Below, in pieces: positions 1-7,107 of a stretch of 25,588 nucleotides of DNA. Position numbers and translations under genes: made by a program. The notes below the pieces were generated by a model that was given only the letters and a program-made list of their open reading frames with translations, was not told the origin of the DNA and made no database searches. This DNA comes from JABHCC01 sp034658635. GTDB taxonomy: Bacteria > Bacteroidota > Bacteroidia > Bacteroidales > UBA12481. The DNA lies in contig JAYEFL010000367.1 of NCBI GenBank assembly GCA_034658635.1, forward strand, positions 1-25,588, in the 5' to 3' direction. Position 1 is the first letter of the stretch. The number at the start of each line of letters is the position of its first letter.

Positions 1-936
1 GCTCTGGTTCTGATTATTGTTGTTGATCTATGGACTGTTGATAAGCGTTACCTTAATAATGACCGCTTTGTTAGTTCAAGACAATTGAATAAGGGATCTG
101 AGGCAACTCCTATTGACCAATACATCCTACAGGATCCAGCGATTAGTTATCGGGTTTTGGATATCTCCGGACCCAATCCACAGCGGCCTACACCATTTAA
201 ATATTCAAGAAGCTCAAGATTTCATAAATCACTTGGAGGATACCACGGAGCCAAGCTGGGGAGGTATCAGAATCTGATAGATCATTATTTGACTGAAGAA
301 TGGGTAACTTTCAGAAATTCATTCAGTTCTGAATCAACACTTGAATCTGTTACTGCATCAATGCGTAAGATGAAGGCTATTAACATGCTGAATGCCAGAT
401 ATGTTGTGGTGTCAATGCAACAGCAAGCCCTGCATAATCCATTTGCTTTGGGTAATGCCTGGTTTGTGAACGATTTAATAATGGTAGAGTCAGATGCAGA
501 AGAAATTGCTCAACTTGGGCAGGCCAATCTTGGTCAGTCAGCTTTTTTGAATCTTGCATTTGCTGAAAATGTCAGTGGTATTTCAAAAGAATCTATTGAG
601 CCTGAAGATGTGATAAGCTTAGAGGATTGTAAACCGAACTATCTGAAATATTCTGCCAATAACTCAAAAGACAGACTTGCAGTCTTTTCTGAAATCTGGT
701 ATCCGCACGGTTGGAAAGCATTCATTGATGGCGAAGAGGCTGATATTCTCAGGGCAAATTACCTGCTAAGAGCACTTGTTATTCCGGCCGGAAATCATCA
801 GGTTGAATTCCGCTTTGAGTCGTCTTCATTAAAAACCGGACAGACCATTGCCCTTATAAGCAGCTTGCTGATTATTTTGCTCCTGATTGGATTTGGATTT
901 AAGACTTATCGATCCTGGACACAACGTACAGAATAG
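1..936 (+). CDS. YfhO family membrane protein, C-terminal part (5' end outside window)
   Basis: The frame is open from base 1 with no stop before the TAG at 934-936, so this is the last 311 codons of a gene that begins upstream. The first residues form the end of a hydrophobic segment followed by DLWTVDKRYLN, a pattern I associate with the YfhO family of large multi-pass membrane proteins in Bacteroidota (usually around 800 residues). A soluble, probably periplasmic, region follows, including SEIWYPHGWKAFIDG, which is also typical of the family. One membrane helix lies near the C-terminus (GQTIALISSLLIILLLIGFG) with a basic tail. YfhO proteins have been linked to cell-surface glycosylation in Firmicutes; the role in Bacteroidota is not established. 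The last 31 bases overlap the convergent FISUMP lipoprotein gene. A TTG at 85 is an internal codon, not the start. Confidence 0.85.
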   Translation, partial: ALVLIIVVDLWTVDKRYLNNDRFVSSRQLNKGSEATPIDQYILQDPAISYRVLDISGPNPQRPTPFKYSRSSRFHKSLGGYHGAKLGRYQNLIDHYLTEEWVTFRNSFSSESTLESVTASMRKMKAINMLNARYVVVSMQQQALHNPFALGNAWFVNDLIMVESDAEEIAQLGQANLGQSAFLNLAFAENVSGISKESIEPEDVISLEDCKPNYLKYSANNSKDRLAVFSEIWYPHGWKAFIDGEEADILRANYLLRALVIPAGNHQVEFRFESSSLKTGQTIALISSLLIILLLIGFGFKTYRSWTQRTE

Positions 937-2396
937 CCATTAGCTTTAAAATCGGTAAAACGTCCTATGGCATCTCTGTTGTAATAGAGGTATCTTCTCC
1001 AGGCATACTCATCATCCAGCTCAGTGGCTGTCCAGAAGGTGCCGTATCCTACTAGTCCGAGGAAAACCTTTCCTGTTGATCGGTTTCCGGCAGGTAAGGC
1101 TGTAAAACTGCTTGAATTGGTTCCATTACCATCAGAATCCCATCCATCTGCGGCCTTAAGCTTTTTGCCTACATCTCCGCTAAGAATCCATCCTGTAGAG
1201 TCTTTTTCGATCGGACTCATACCGAGATTCCATTCCAGACTTGTGAATTCATCATCGGTGGGTAAGTGCCAACCGGGGGGGCAAATATCTCTGCCATTTC
1301 CATGATCATCAGCAACTGCTGTAGACCATTCGTACAAGCAACCGTATGTTCTGTAGTTATAGGTGTCTTTAGCCTCCTCTGTATTGTTTCCATAGTACCC
1401 ATATACCCACATTCCTTTAGTAGCAATGGCCGAATCTACCTGAGGCAGGTAGGCCAGGTTCTCCATCATCCATATTTGTCCACCTATACGCACGGCTTTA
1501 TATGATTTATTATCCCTGGTATCTGTGAATTCAAAAGGCTCCTTAATGGGTACATTGAAAAGCCTGTCCGGCGTATCCACGTACATAATGGTTTCCATTT
1601 TTACACTGGTTTCGTCTTTGACTTTTATGTATCTGAGTCCATGTGGAACATAGGGTAATTCATAATATCCAGTTCCATCTGATTTGGTTCTCAGATCACT
1701 TTCAGAAAAATCCGGATTAAGAACTATTACTGTCAGATAGGGTTTGGGTTCGCCCGTAATGTTCCCAAGTAAATGTCCGTAAAGCTTTGTTGTATGAATG
1801 GTGGAAGTAAGATGGATATTGGCCTCATTTAAACCTTCGCGCATCAGCATATCAATTGAATTTGTGGCAAAATCTTCCTTGGATCCGGATAGTGTTTGTC
1901 TGCCGGCCATGATTCCGTCAATTTCAAATTCTCCTTTGATATTGGTGCTGTCTGATTTGCCCCACATTGATACAACAGCTTCAAAAATTGGAATTTTAGT
2001 ATCTCTGAAATACGCATAGCCATTAAGGCGACCAAAGGTCGGAGCTGCAATTGTCAGCATAATTGAGTCTGTGAGAAAGTCTTTCCCATCAGAAACAGTA
2101 ATGAAGATTTTATAATCAGTGTCTTGTGAGTTTTGAGGACCTATCCAGGTAGCTTCGTTCTTATCCGTATTTCCTTCAAATTCTCCTGTTGCTGCTTCCC
2201 ACAGATAATTTATTTCATCCTGATTGGCATCCTTAGCATCTACCCACATAACGAAGGTGGTACTGTTGAGTCCTGAGGTGCGGGCAAAGCCCTTGTCATA
2301 GATTTTGGGAGCATAATTTTTTTCGCAAGACCATGTGGTAACTGCCATTACCACAACTCCCACTACGACCAATAGCAAATTAGTTCCTTTTCGCAT
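906..2396 (-). CDS. FISUMP-domain lipoprotein
   Basis: A predicted lipoprotein of 496 residues. The N-terminus is a hydrophobic signal ending in the lipobox TWSC with Cys24 as the lipidated residue. Residues about 35-115 look like a PKD/Ig-type fold (MWVDAKDANQDEINYLWEA). Residues about 125-200 look like a carboxypeptidase-regulatory-like beta sandwich (LNGYAYFRDTKIPIFEAVVS). The C-terminal 210 residues are a clear FISUMP domain (Fibrobacter succinogenes major paralogous domain): GGQIWMMENLAYLP, GCLYEWSTA, ICPPGWHLPTDDEF, FTALPAGNRS and the final YSVRCVQD. The domain is common in surface proteins of Fibrobacteres and Bacteroidota; its biochemical function is unknown. It starts 32 bases after the DUF4249-like gene and probably shares its transcript. 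The 3' end overlaps the convergent YfhO gene by 31 bases. Confidence 0.9.
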   Translation of the reverse strand: MRKGTNLLLVVVGVVVMAVTTWSCEKNYAPKIYDKGFARTSGLNSTTFVMWVDAKDANQDEINYLWEAATGEFEGNTDKNEATWIGPQNSQDTDYKIFITVSDGKDFLTDSIMLTIAAPTFGRLNGYAYFRDTKIPIFEAVVSMWGKSDSTNIKGEFEIDGIMAGRQTLSGSKEDFATNSIDMLMREGLNEANIHLTSTIHTTKLYGHLLGNITGEPKPYLTVIVLNPDFSESDLRTKSDGTGYYELPYVPHGLRYIKVKDETSVKMETIMYVDTPDRLFNVPIKEPFEFTDTRDNKSYKAVRIGGQIWMMENLAYLPQVDSAIATKGMWVYGYYGNNTEEAKDTYNYRTYGCLYEWSTAVADDHGNGRDICPPGWHLPTDDEFTSLEWNLGMSPIEKDSTGWILSGDVGKKLKAADGWDSDGNGTNSSSFTALPAGNRSTGKVFLGLVGYGTFWTATELDDEYAWRRYLYYNRDAIGRFTDFKANGYSVRCVQDR

Positions 2397-2428
2397 AAGC
2401 TTAGTTTTTAGCAGCTTAGTTTATGTTG

Positions 2429-3463
2429 TTAAATACCTCCTCCATGGAATTCACCTTTAGAATCAGCAAAATTAAGAGCTCTGGTAATCGAGCTGAGGGA
2501 AACAGAATCAAGTTCTTTAGGTTTAAGTGCTTTTCCGAAAATGGTAAACTTATATCTGCTGGCGAACAGTCCTACTCCTCCGTTGCGAATATTTGAGAAT
2601 TCCGGTGAATACATGTATGTTCCAGCCGGATCTCCAGCCATCTGATAAGTAATTAAATTAGAATCAGCAATCTGAATCATAAAATCAAGACCAAGAACTA
2701 TTCTGCGTTTATCCGGGTCAACCTCCACTTCTTTTTTGATAAACCTTAGAAGAAAATCATCACCAAGGAAATCCAGCCCTCCCTCTAAGCCTTCTCCTCC
2801 CTCGGCGTAGGCATCGTAGTCATGAAAATATTCGATGTATTTGTTTACAGTGTCCTTTGAGCTCATTTCTGTAAAAAGAAAACGTGTAATCTGCTGATGG
2901 TTATTGGGTGTTAAAGGCAGGAAATATTCTATTCTTTCAGGCAGATACCATGAATATCTGGTTTTTCTCACTTCTTCATTAAAAGCATGAGAAAAATTCC
3001 AGGTACCTAAAGGGGTAATTCTGGAGGTGATTTTTTTATCTTCTTTTGGGAAAAGGATACTCAGCTCATAATCAAATTCAGCGTAAATAGGTTCAGTAGT
3101 TTTAAACAAATAATGTCCCTCAACAGCAAATGCACCAGTGTCTTTCGGAATTTCATATGTTGGGTGCAGCCTGATTGGCTCAGCCATCATACTTCCATCT
3201 AGGGTATCAAATTGAGTAAGAAAAACCTCGATTTCATCCTGGGTATAGTAAAGAGAATCAGGGTGGGATGATAAATTATATGCATTTTCACGACTGATGT
3301 AACTTCTCTGAATCCGTACGTATTGCGCACTGTCTTTTGCATTCAGGATACACATTACGTAAGGTGTTGATCCTTTTGGTGCGGTTGGGTCAAATTCACT
3401 TTCACATGCAGAAACGATAACTGCCAGAATGAGAGCAAGCAGAGAAAGACGGGATAGGGCCAT
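2429..3463 (-). CDS. DUF4249-like lipoprotein
   Basis: A predicted lipoprotein of 344 residues with a short signal peptide ending in the lipobox VSAC (Cys20). The mature N-terminus (CESEFDPTAPKGSTPYVMC, then VRIQRSYIS) resembles DUF4249 proteins, which begin with Cys-Glu, a short linker and a beta strand followed by a V-x-L/I-x-R-S strand. The rest is predicted beta-rich with no recognisable catalytic motif. DUF4249 genes often lie near TonB-dependent receptors and other envelope genes; no activity is known. Here the gene is first in a two-gene leftward unit with the FISUMP lipoprotein. A Bacteroidota-type -7 box lies 30 bases upstream of the ATG. The family assignment rests on the overall pattern and could be wrong; the lipoprotein call is firm. 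Confidence 0.7.
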   Translation of the reverse strand: MALSRLSLLALILAVIVSACESEFDPTAPKGSTPYVMCILNAKDSAQYVRIQRSYISRENAYNLSSHPDSLYYTQDEIEVFLTQFDTLDGSMMAEPIRLHPTYEIPKDTGAFAVEGHYLFKTTEPIYAEFDYELSILFPKEDKKITSRITPLGTWNFSHAFNEEVRKTRYSWYLPERIEYFLPLTPNNHQQITRFLFTEMSSKDTVNKYIEYFHDYDAYAEGGEGLEGGLDFLGDDFLLRFIKKEVEVDPDKRRIVLGLDFMIQIADSNLITYQMAGDPAGTYMYSPEFSNIRNGGVGLFASRYKFTIFGKALKPKELDSVSLSSITRALNFADSKGEFHGGGI

Positions 3464-3492
3464 GTGTATCTGTATTATGTTTAGCTGAGAAC

Positions 3493-3500
3493 CAAAGGTA
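3493..3500 (-). promoter_or_regulatory. Bacteroidota-type -7 box upstream of the DUF4249-like gene
   Basis: The minus strand reads TACCTTTG, an exact match to the TAnnTTTG -7 consensus of Bacteroidota housekeeping promoters. It lies 30 bases upstream of the ATG at 3463. No clear TTTG -33 box is visible at the expected distance, so this is only half a promoter. The flanking bases are the same as in the better promoter at 4320-4349. Confidence 0.45.
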
Positions 3501-3522
3501 GAGTTTTATTTTAATTCTAGAT

Positions 3523-4278
3523 TTAGAACCTGTTATTTTTGAAGTAGAAGGTAAAGAACCTGAATGCAATAGGGATATGCCGGATGACGGATGGGAAAAG
3601 GCCATAATGAATTCTCATTGAATTAAAGCGCTCGCGTAGACTGGGTTTAATAGTTTGCTTAGATTGGCCCCCGTCGAGAAAAGCAGACAAGATCATATTG
3701 GTATTGATGATTTTATCGGTTTTCTTAAGGGCTTTTATCACCCAGTCGAAATCAGCCGAGTGAGGATACTTCAGATTATACATATCTGCCAGATCACGGC
3801 TTACCAGAATAGATTGATGGCACACCAGCATACCCTGTTGAAATGATTTCCATGTAAGCTTTTCGGGTGGACGTAAACGTCGGAGTCCGATTTCCTGATA
3901 ACTGTTATCCACAAGCATGGTATCACCATAATAGATAGCTCCTTCAGTTCCGAATTCATCGAACATCCTGGTGGTAGTATCTTCAGAATATATCAGGTCT
4001 CCGGCATTTATAAACCAGACCCAATCGCCGGATGCTGCCTTAAGTCCCTTGTTCATAGCGTCATACAGGCCTTTATCCGGTTCGCTGACCCATTTGTCGA
4101 TACGATTGGAGTACTTTTTAATAATGTCGAGACTCCCATCGCTTGATCCTCCGTCGATAATAATATATTCGATATAAGGATAAGTTTGTGCCAGAATATT
4201 GACTATTGTTTTTTCAAGCAGGTCAACAGCATTGTACACCACTGTAATTACCGAAACTTTTGGGGCTTTGTTGCTCAC
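3523..4278 (-). CDS. Glycosyltransferase family 2
   Basis: A 251-residue GT-A fold glycosyltransferase, probably cytoplasmic or membrane-associated, adding a sugar from a nucleotide donor to a surface glycan. Motifs in order: VSVITVVYNA at the N-terminus; IDGGSSDGS at residues 41-49 (nucleotide binding); EPDKGLYDAMNKGL at 66-79; WFINAGD at 88-94 in the place of the metal-binding DxD; HQS at 154-156; SADFDW at 174-179. This is the WcaA-like group common in capsule, LPS and exopolysaccharide loci. The start is GTG at 4278; no ATG lies in frame upstream before the promoter. No Shine-Dalgarno is visible, only an A-rich leader, which is usual in this phylum. It is divergent from the GNGPSL-motif gene and next to the nonulosonic acid cluster, so the two may build the same glycan. 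Donor and acceptor cannot be read from sequence. Confidence 0.92.
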   Translation of the reverse strand: MSNKAPKVSVITVVYNAVDLLEKTIVNILAQTYPYIEYIIIDGGSSDGSLDIIKKYSNRIDKWVSEPDKGLYDAMNKGLKAASGDWVWFINAGDLIYSEDTTTRMFDEFGTEGAIYYGDTMLVDNSYQEIGLRRLRPPEKLTWKSFQQGMLVCHQSILVSRDLADMYNLKYPHSADFDWVIKALKKTDKIINTNMILSAFLDGGQSKQTIKPSLRERFNSMRIHYGLFPSVIRHIPIAFRFFTFYFKNNRF

Positions 4279-4319
4279 AGTATTGTTGTTTTTGCGATTA
4301 TTTTTAGTTGATAATAAGG

Positions 4320-4349
4320 CAAAGGTAGAGGCTTGGGCGGTTTTGCAAA
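4320..4349 (-). promoter_or_regulatory. Bacteroidota-type promoter for the GT2 gene
   Basis: On the minus strand a TTTG -33 box (4349-4346) is followed after 18 bases by TACCTTTG (4327-4320), a full match to the TTTG / TAnnTTTG consensus and close to normal spacing. Transcription would start near 4313, giving a leader of about 35 bases before the GTG at 4278. The same bases lie immediately upstream of the divergent GNGPSL-motif gene, so the two transcripts may interfere. Confidence 0.6.
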
Positions 4350-4383
4350 AGCATTTTTCTATTTTCGTATAAAAATCCAGAGG

Positions 4384-5265
4384 ATGTTTTACACCCTGCT
4401 AAAGATTCAGCGTTTTTTTGAAGCACTATATTACACCGGGATAAGTATGCTTAGAATCCTGTTTCGCTTCAAATTCAAAAATTCACTCCGTCCATATAAG
4501 CAGGCCAGCAGAGAACTGTTAATTCTTGGTAATGGCCCATCATTGCAGGAGAGCCTGGTCAATAAAAAAGAATTGATGGAAGGCAAAGATTTGATGGCTG
4601 TAAATCTCTTTGTTCTGTCAGATGAATTTACCCGCTTGCGCCCACAGAATTATGTCTTGCTTGATATTGGTTTTTTTAAAACCAATACAATTCCAAGAGT
4701 AAGAGAGGTAACAGTCAGGATAATTGAAGAATTTTTGGATAAGACCGATTGGGAGATGAATATTTTTCTGCCAAAGGAAGGCAAGGGGAGTGAATTTCAC
4801 AGAAGACTGGAAAATTCTGACAAGAATTTCAATTTTGTGTTTTTCAACCGAACTAATGTGGAGGGATTAAGAGGATTCAGGCATTGGGCGTACAAAGCTA
4901 ATTTGGGTATGCCTAAACCACAGAACGTACTGGTAGGCTGTCTGATGCTTGGAATATGTATGAAGTATTCACAGATCTATATTCTGGGTGCTGACCATAG
5001 CTGGTTGGAAAATATCAGGATTAGCGATGATAATACCCTTGTTAGCGTTGAAAAGCATTTTTATGATAAGGATGGCAAAGGGAAGCCTACGAAAAAGGAG
5101 CACCCCGACACTCTCCAAAGTGCAAAATTGCATGATTACTTGTATGATCTGGCCAGAACTTTTTCATCATACCATCTGATACGTGAGTTTGCAGATTCTG
5201 AGGGAGTAAAAGTTTGGAATGCCAGTGAGCTGTCCTATATCGATGCCTTTGATCGATCCAAATAG
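4384..5265 (+). CDS. GNGPSL-motif protein: putative GT42-like glycosyltransferase or DUF115/MptE-like protein
   Basis: About 293 residues from the ATG at 4384; the frame extends upstream to a TTG at 4333, but that falls beside the divergent promoter, so I prefer the ATG. The first 33 residues are hydrophobic and basic (FYTLLKIQRFFEALYYTG), suggesting membrane association. A Rossmann-type core begins ELLILGNGPSL (residues about 44-54), then MAVNLFVLSDEF. Later come VGCLMLGICMKYSQIYILGAD (around 174-194), HSW and a C-terminal helix-strand SAKLHDYLYDLA...GVKVWNAS. Campylobacter GT42 sialyltransferases (Cst-II) have the same order: GNGPSL, an Asn after the second strand, a helix plus IY.xGxD strand, then a His-containing segment and a final strand. 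DUF115/MptE-like proteins also share GxGPSL. It converges on the CMP-nonulosonate synthetase gene with a 31-base overlap, which makes a nonulosonic acid transferase a reasonable guess. Not proven. Confidence 0.6.
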   Translation: MFYTLLKIQRFFEALYYTGISMLRILFRFKFKNSLRPYKQASRELLILGNGPSLQESLVNKKELMEGKDLMAVNLFVLSDEFTRLRPQNYVLLDIGFFKTNTIPRVREVTVRIIEEFLDKTDWEMNIFLPKEGKGSEFHRRLENSDKNFNFVFFNRTNVEGLRGFRHWAYKANLGMPKPQNVLVGCLMLGICMKYSQIYILGADHSWLENIRISDDNTLVSVEKHFYDKDGKGKPTKKEHPDTLQSAKLHDYLYDLARTFSSYHLIREFADSEGVKVWNASELSYIDAFDRSK

Positions 5266-5951
5266 ATTTCTGCCAGATCAAAATCAATCTGGTCATCAAT
5301 ATCAATGCTGTTTTTTCTGCTCATTACATACCCAAAGCAATTCGAAGACAAGAAAAGCGTTTTTTCTTCCAGCATCCTCTGGATATCACAAATATACAAG
5401 GCCCCGTTTAGACGAAAGTATTCAGGAAGGTTTTGAGATGGTGTCTTCTGGATAGTATGCGTGATGAAGTTCTTAAGATTATGATCAGCAGGAAGGGTAT
5501 TGCTCCAAAGTGGAGAATGTTCTGTTTTGCAAATGGATATTACTGCATCTGCTCCTTTTTCTTCCATGAATGTTATGGCATCCTTAATATTACTGGCATT
5601 CCTCAAAGGAGAGGTGGGTTGCAGTAAGGTGAGATGAGTGTAGGGCAGTGTATTATTGCGCCCCAGATTTTCAACCAGATGATCCAATACATCGATAGTA
5701 GTGGTCTGATCTCCAGCTAATTCCGGAGGGCGTAAAAAGGGAGCTTCAGCTCCATAAAACAAAGCTTTCTCTGCTATTTCTTCAGAATCTGTGCTGACGA
5801 TAACCTTATCAAACATCTTGCATTCCAAAGCAGCTTCGATGGTCCAGGCAATTAATGGTTTCCCTGAAATGGGCATTAGGTTTTTTCCTGGCAGACGCTT
5901 GGAGCCGCCTCGTGCAGGAATAACTGCGATATGCTTTTTAATATCAATCAT
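5235..5951 (-). CDS. CMP-nonulosonate cytidylyltransferase (NeuA/LegF/PseF family)
   Basis: A 238-residue cytoplasmic enzyme that transfers CMP from CTP to a nonulosonic acid, making the donor for its transferase. The P-loop-like signature IPARGGSKRLPGKN is at residues 11-24. QPTSPLR at 111-117, LNGALYI at 181-187 and SIDIDDQIDF at 215-224 (metal-binding aspartates) are all present, and the length fits the bacterial single-domain family. I start at ATG 5951, whose first bases overlap the TGA of the PtmE-like gene by 8; the frame continues upstream to 6005 but homology begins at MIDIKKHIAVIPARGG. AGGG precedes the ATG by a few bases. It is the last gene of the leftward operon. Whether the substrate is Neu5Ac, legionaminic or another acid cannot be decided from sequence alone; the PtmE-like neighbour favours a legionaminic type. 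Confidence 0.92.
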   Translation of the reverse strand: MIDIKKHIAVIPARGGSKRLPGKNLMPISGKPLIAWTIEAALECKMFDKVIVSTDSEEIAEKALFYGAEAPFLRPPELAGDQTTTIDVLDHLVENLGRNNTLPYTHLTLLQPTSPLRNASNIKDAITFMEEKGADAVISICKTEHSPLWSNTLPADHNLKNFITHTIQKTPSQNLPEYFRLNGALYICDIQRMLEEKTLFLSSNCFGYVMSRKNSIDIDDQIDFDLAEIYLDRSKASI

Positions 5952-6996
5952 TGAATACCCTGAAATATTCATTATTTGCCCGGTTGTAATCTTCCAGTTT
6001 TCCAATATCCATCCAGAACTCCCGGATAGGGAAAGATACTGTTACACTATTTTGCTGAACAAGCTTTTCGAAAATCTGTGTCATGTCAATGGCAGATCCG
6101 GGTTTGATGGTTTTAATCACCTCCGGATTCAAAACATAAATCCCTGCATTAACATAAAACTGTTGAACAGGTTTTTCTTCAATGGCAATAATATTATTTT
6201 GGTTCAGTCTTACCACACCGTACGGCACTTCAAGGCCATATTCGCGTATGCACATGGTTGCATCAGCTTTAGACTTGTAGTGAAAGTCGATAAGATTCTC
6301 AAAGTTTACATTGGTCAGAATATCTCCGTTCATCACTAAAACCGGATGCCCGGGGTACTCCGCCAGAATTCCTAATGCCCCGGCAGTACCCATTGGTTGT
6401 TCTTCCTCGATATACCGTATTTTAACACCCATCATCCGTCCGTCTCCAAAATAGTCTTTGATTTGCTCTCCTTTGTAATTAATGGAGATAAGAATTTCTG
6501 AAAAGCCTTGCTGCTGCAACCTGCTTATCAGTGTTTCCAATATCGGACGTCCACCAACTTTTAGCATTGGTTTTGGAGTGTGTTCAGTGAGGGGCATGAG
6601 TCTTTTCCCCATCCCGCCAGCCATTATAACCACCTGATTAGGCAACTTTTCTTTTTTTATCAGATGATCAATTTCAGCGAGTTTTACTACCCTTCCCAAA
6701 TCATCAATAAGAGGAACCTGATAAACTCTTCTCGAAACAGCTGTTTGAATGATCTTTTCTTTTGGGTCATTCAGACGACAAACAGTAGGTGTACGGTTGT
6801 AAATCGTCTCAATGCTATCCTCCATTCCTAACCCAGAAAGAAGCCCTCTGCGGATATCACCATCAGAAAGAGTTCCGATCAATATCTGCTTATCATCAAC
6901 AATAAGAGCAATTTTCATAGCTCCATGGTCGATGACTTCAAGAGCCTTTCGGATTGAGGAGGATGGGAAGATTTTTATTTCGTCAACTAAATACAT
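5944..6996 (-). CDS. PtmE-like sugar-phosphate nucleotidyltransferase with N-terminal CBS pair
   Basis: A protein of 350 residues with two parts. Residues 1-115 hold two CBS motifs (MKIALIVDDKQILIGTLSDGDIRRGL and RRVYQVPLIDDLGRVVKLAEI). Residues 121-350 are a nucleotidyltransferase: VVIMAGGMGKRLMPLTEHTP (122-141) with KPML following, NGD at 223-225, NAGIYVLN at 283-290 and WMDIG at 328-332. This architecture matches PtmE of Campylobacter, reported to make GDP-glucosamine at the start of the GDP-linked legionaminic acid route; homologues recur in nonulosonic acid clusters. A glucose-1-phosphate or mannose-1-phosphate transferase remains possible because the substrate pocket cannot be judged here. 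It is preceded by a 111-base gap holding a palindromic repeat, whereas other joins in the operon are overlaps or a few bases, so it may have its own transcript. The 3' end overlaps the cytidylyltransferase gene by 8 bases. Confidence 0.85.
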   Translation of the reverse strand: MYLVDEIKIFPSSSIRKALEVIDHGAMKIALIVDDKQILIGTLSDGDIRRGLLSGLGMEDSIETIYNRTPTVCRLNDPKEKIIQTAVSRRVYQVPLIDDLGRVVKLAEIDHLIKKEKLPNQVVIMAGGMGKRLMPLTEHTPKPMLKVGGRPILETLISRLQQQGFSEILISINYKGEQIKDYFGDGRMMGVKIRYIEEEQPMGTAGALGILAEYPGHPVLVMNGDILTNVNFENLIDFHYKSKADATMCIREYGLEVPYGVVRLNQNNIIAIEEKPVQQFYVNAGIYVLNPEVIKTIKPGSAIDMTQIFEKLVQQNSVTVSFPIREFWMDIGKLEDYNRANNEYFRVFND

Positions 6997-7027
6997 CGCT
7001 TCGCAGGAATTAGGAAGTAGAAAATAG

Positions 7028-7097
7028 AACTTAGGGCTAAGAACGAAAGACGAAAAGCCTGCCCCGGGCTTGATCTGGGGACGAATGACGAATGACG
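7028..7097. repeat. Palindromic intergenic repeat between the neuC-like and ptmE-like genes
   Basis: Most of the 111-base gap looks like repeat-family DNA. A hairpin at 7062-7080 has CCCC pairing with GGGG, extended by G-C and G-T pairs around a short loop with TTGA. It is flanked on one side by AACGAAAGACGAAAAG and on the other by a 7-base direct repeat, ACGAATG ACGAATG ACG (7081-7097). GC-rich palindromes of the form CCCCGG-CTTGAT-C-GGGG occur as dispersed repeats in many bacteria. It could act as an mRNA processing or partial termination point in the operon. No second copy of this one is seen in the window. Confidence 0.55.
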
Positions 7098-7107
7098 TGG
7101 AATTATT

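Noticed and set aside
4333..4383. TTG start of the GNGPSL-motif gene
   Set aside because: It overlaps the divergent GT2 promoter elements; the ATG at 4384 is a better start, although the N-terminus is not fixed by homology.
5952..6005. Longer form of the cytidylyltransferase starting at 6005
   Set aside because: Family homology starts at MIDIKKHIAVIPARGG and the ATG at 5951 has an overlap and ribosome-binding arrangement typical of coupled genes.
5791..6339. 182-residue open frame on the plus strand
   Set aside because: It lies opposite two well-supported genes, has no recognisable family motif and biased composition expected of an antisense shadow frame.
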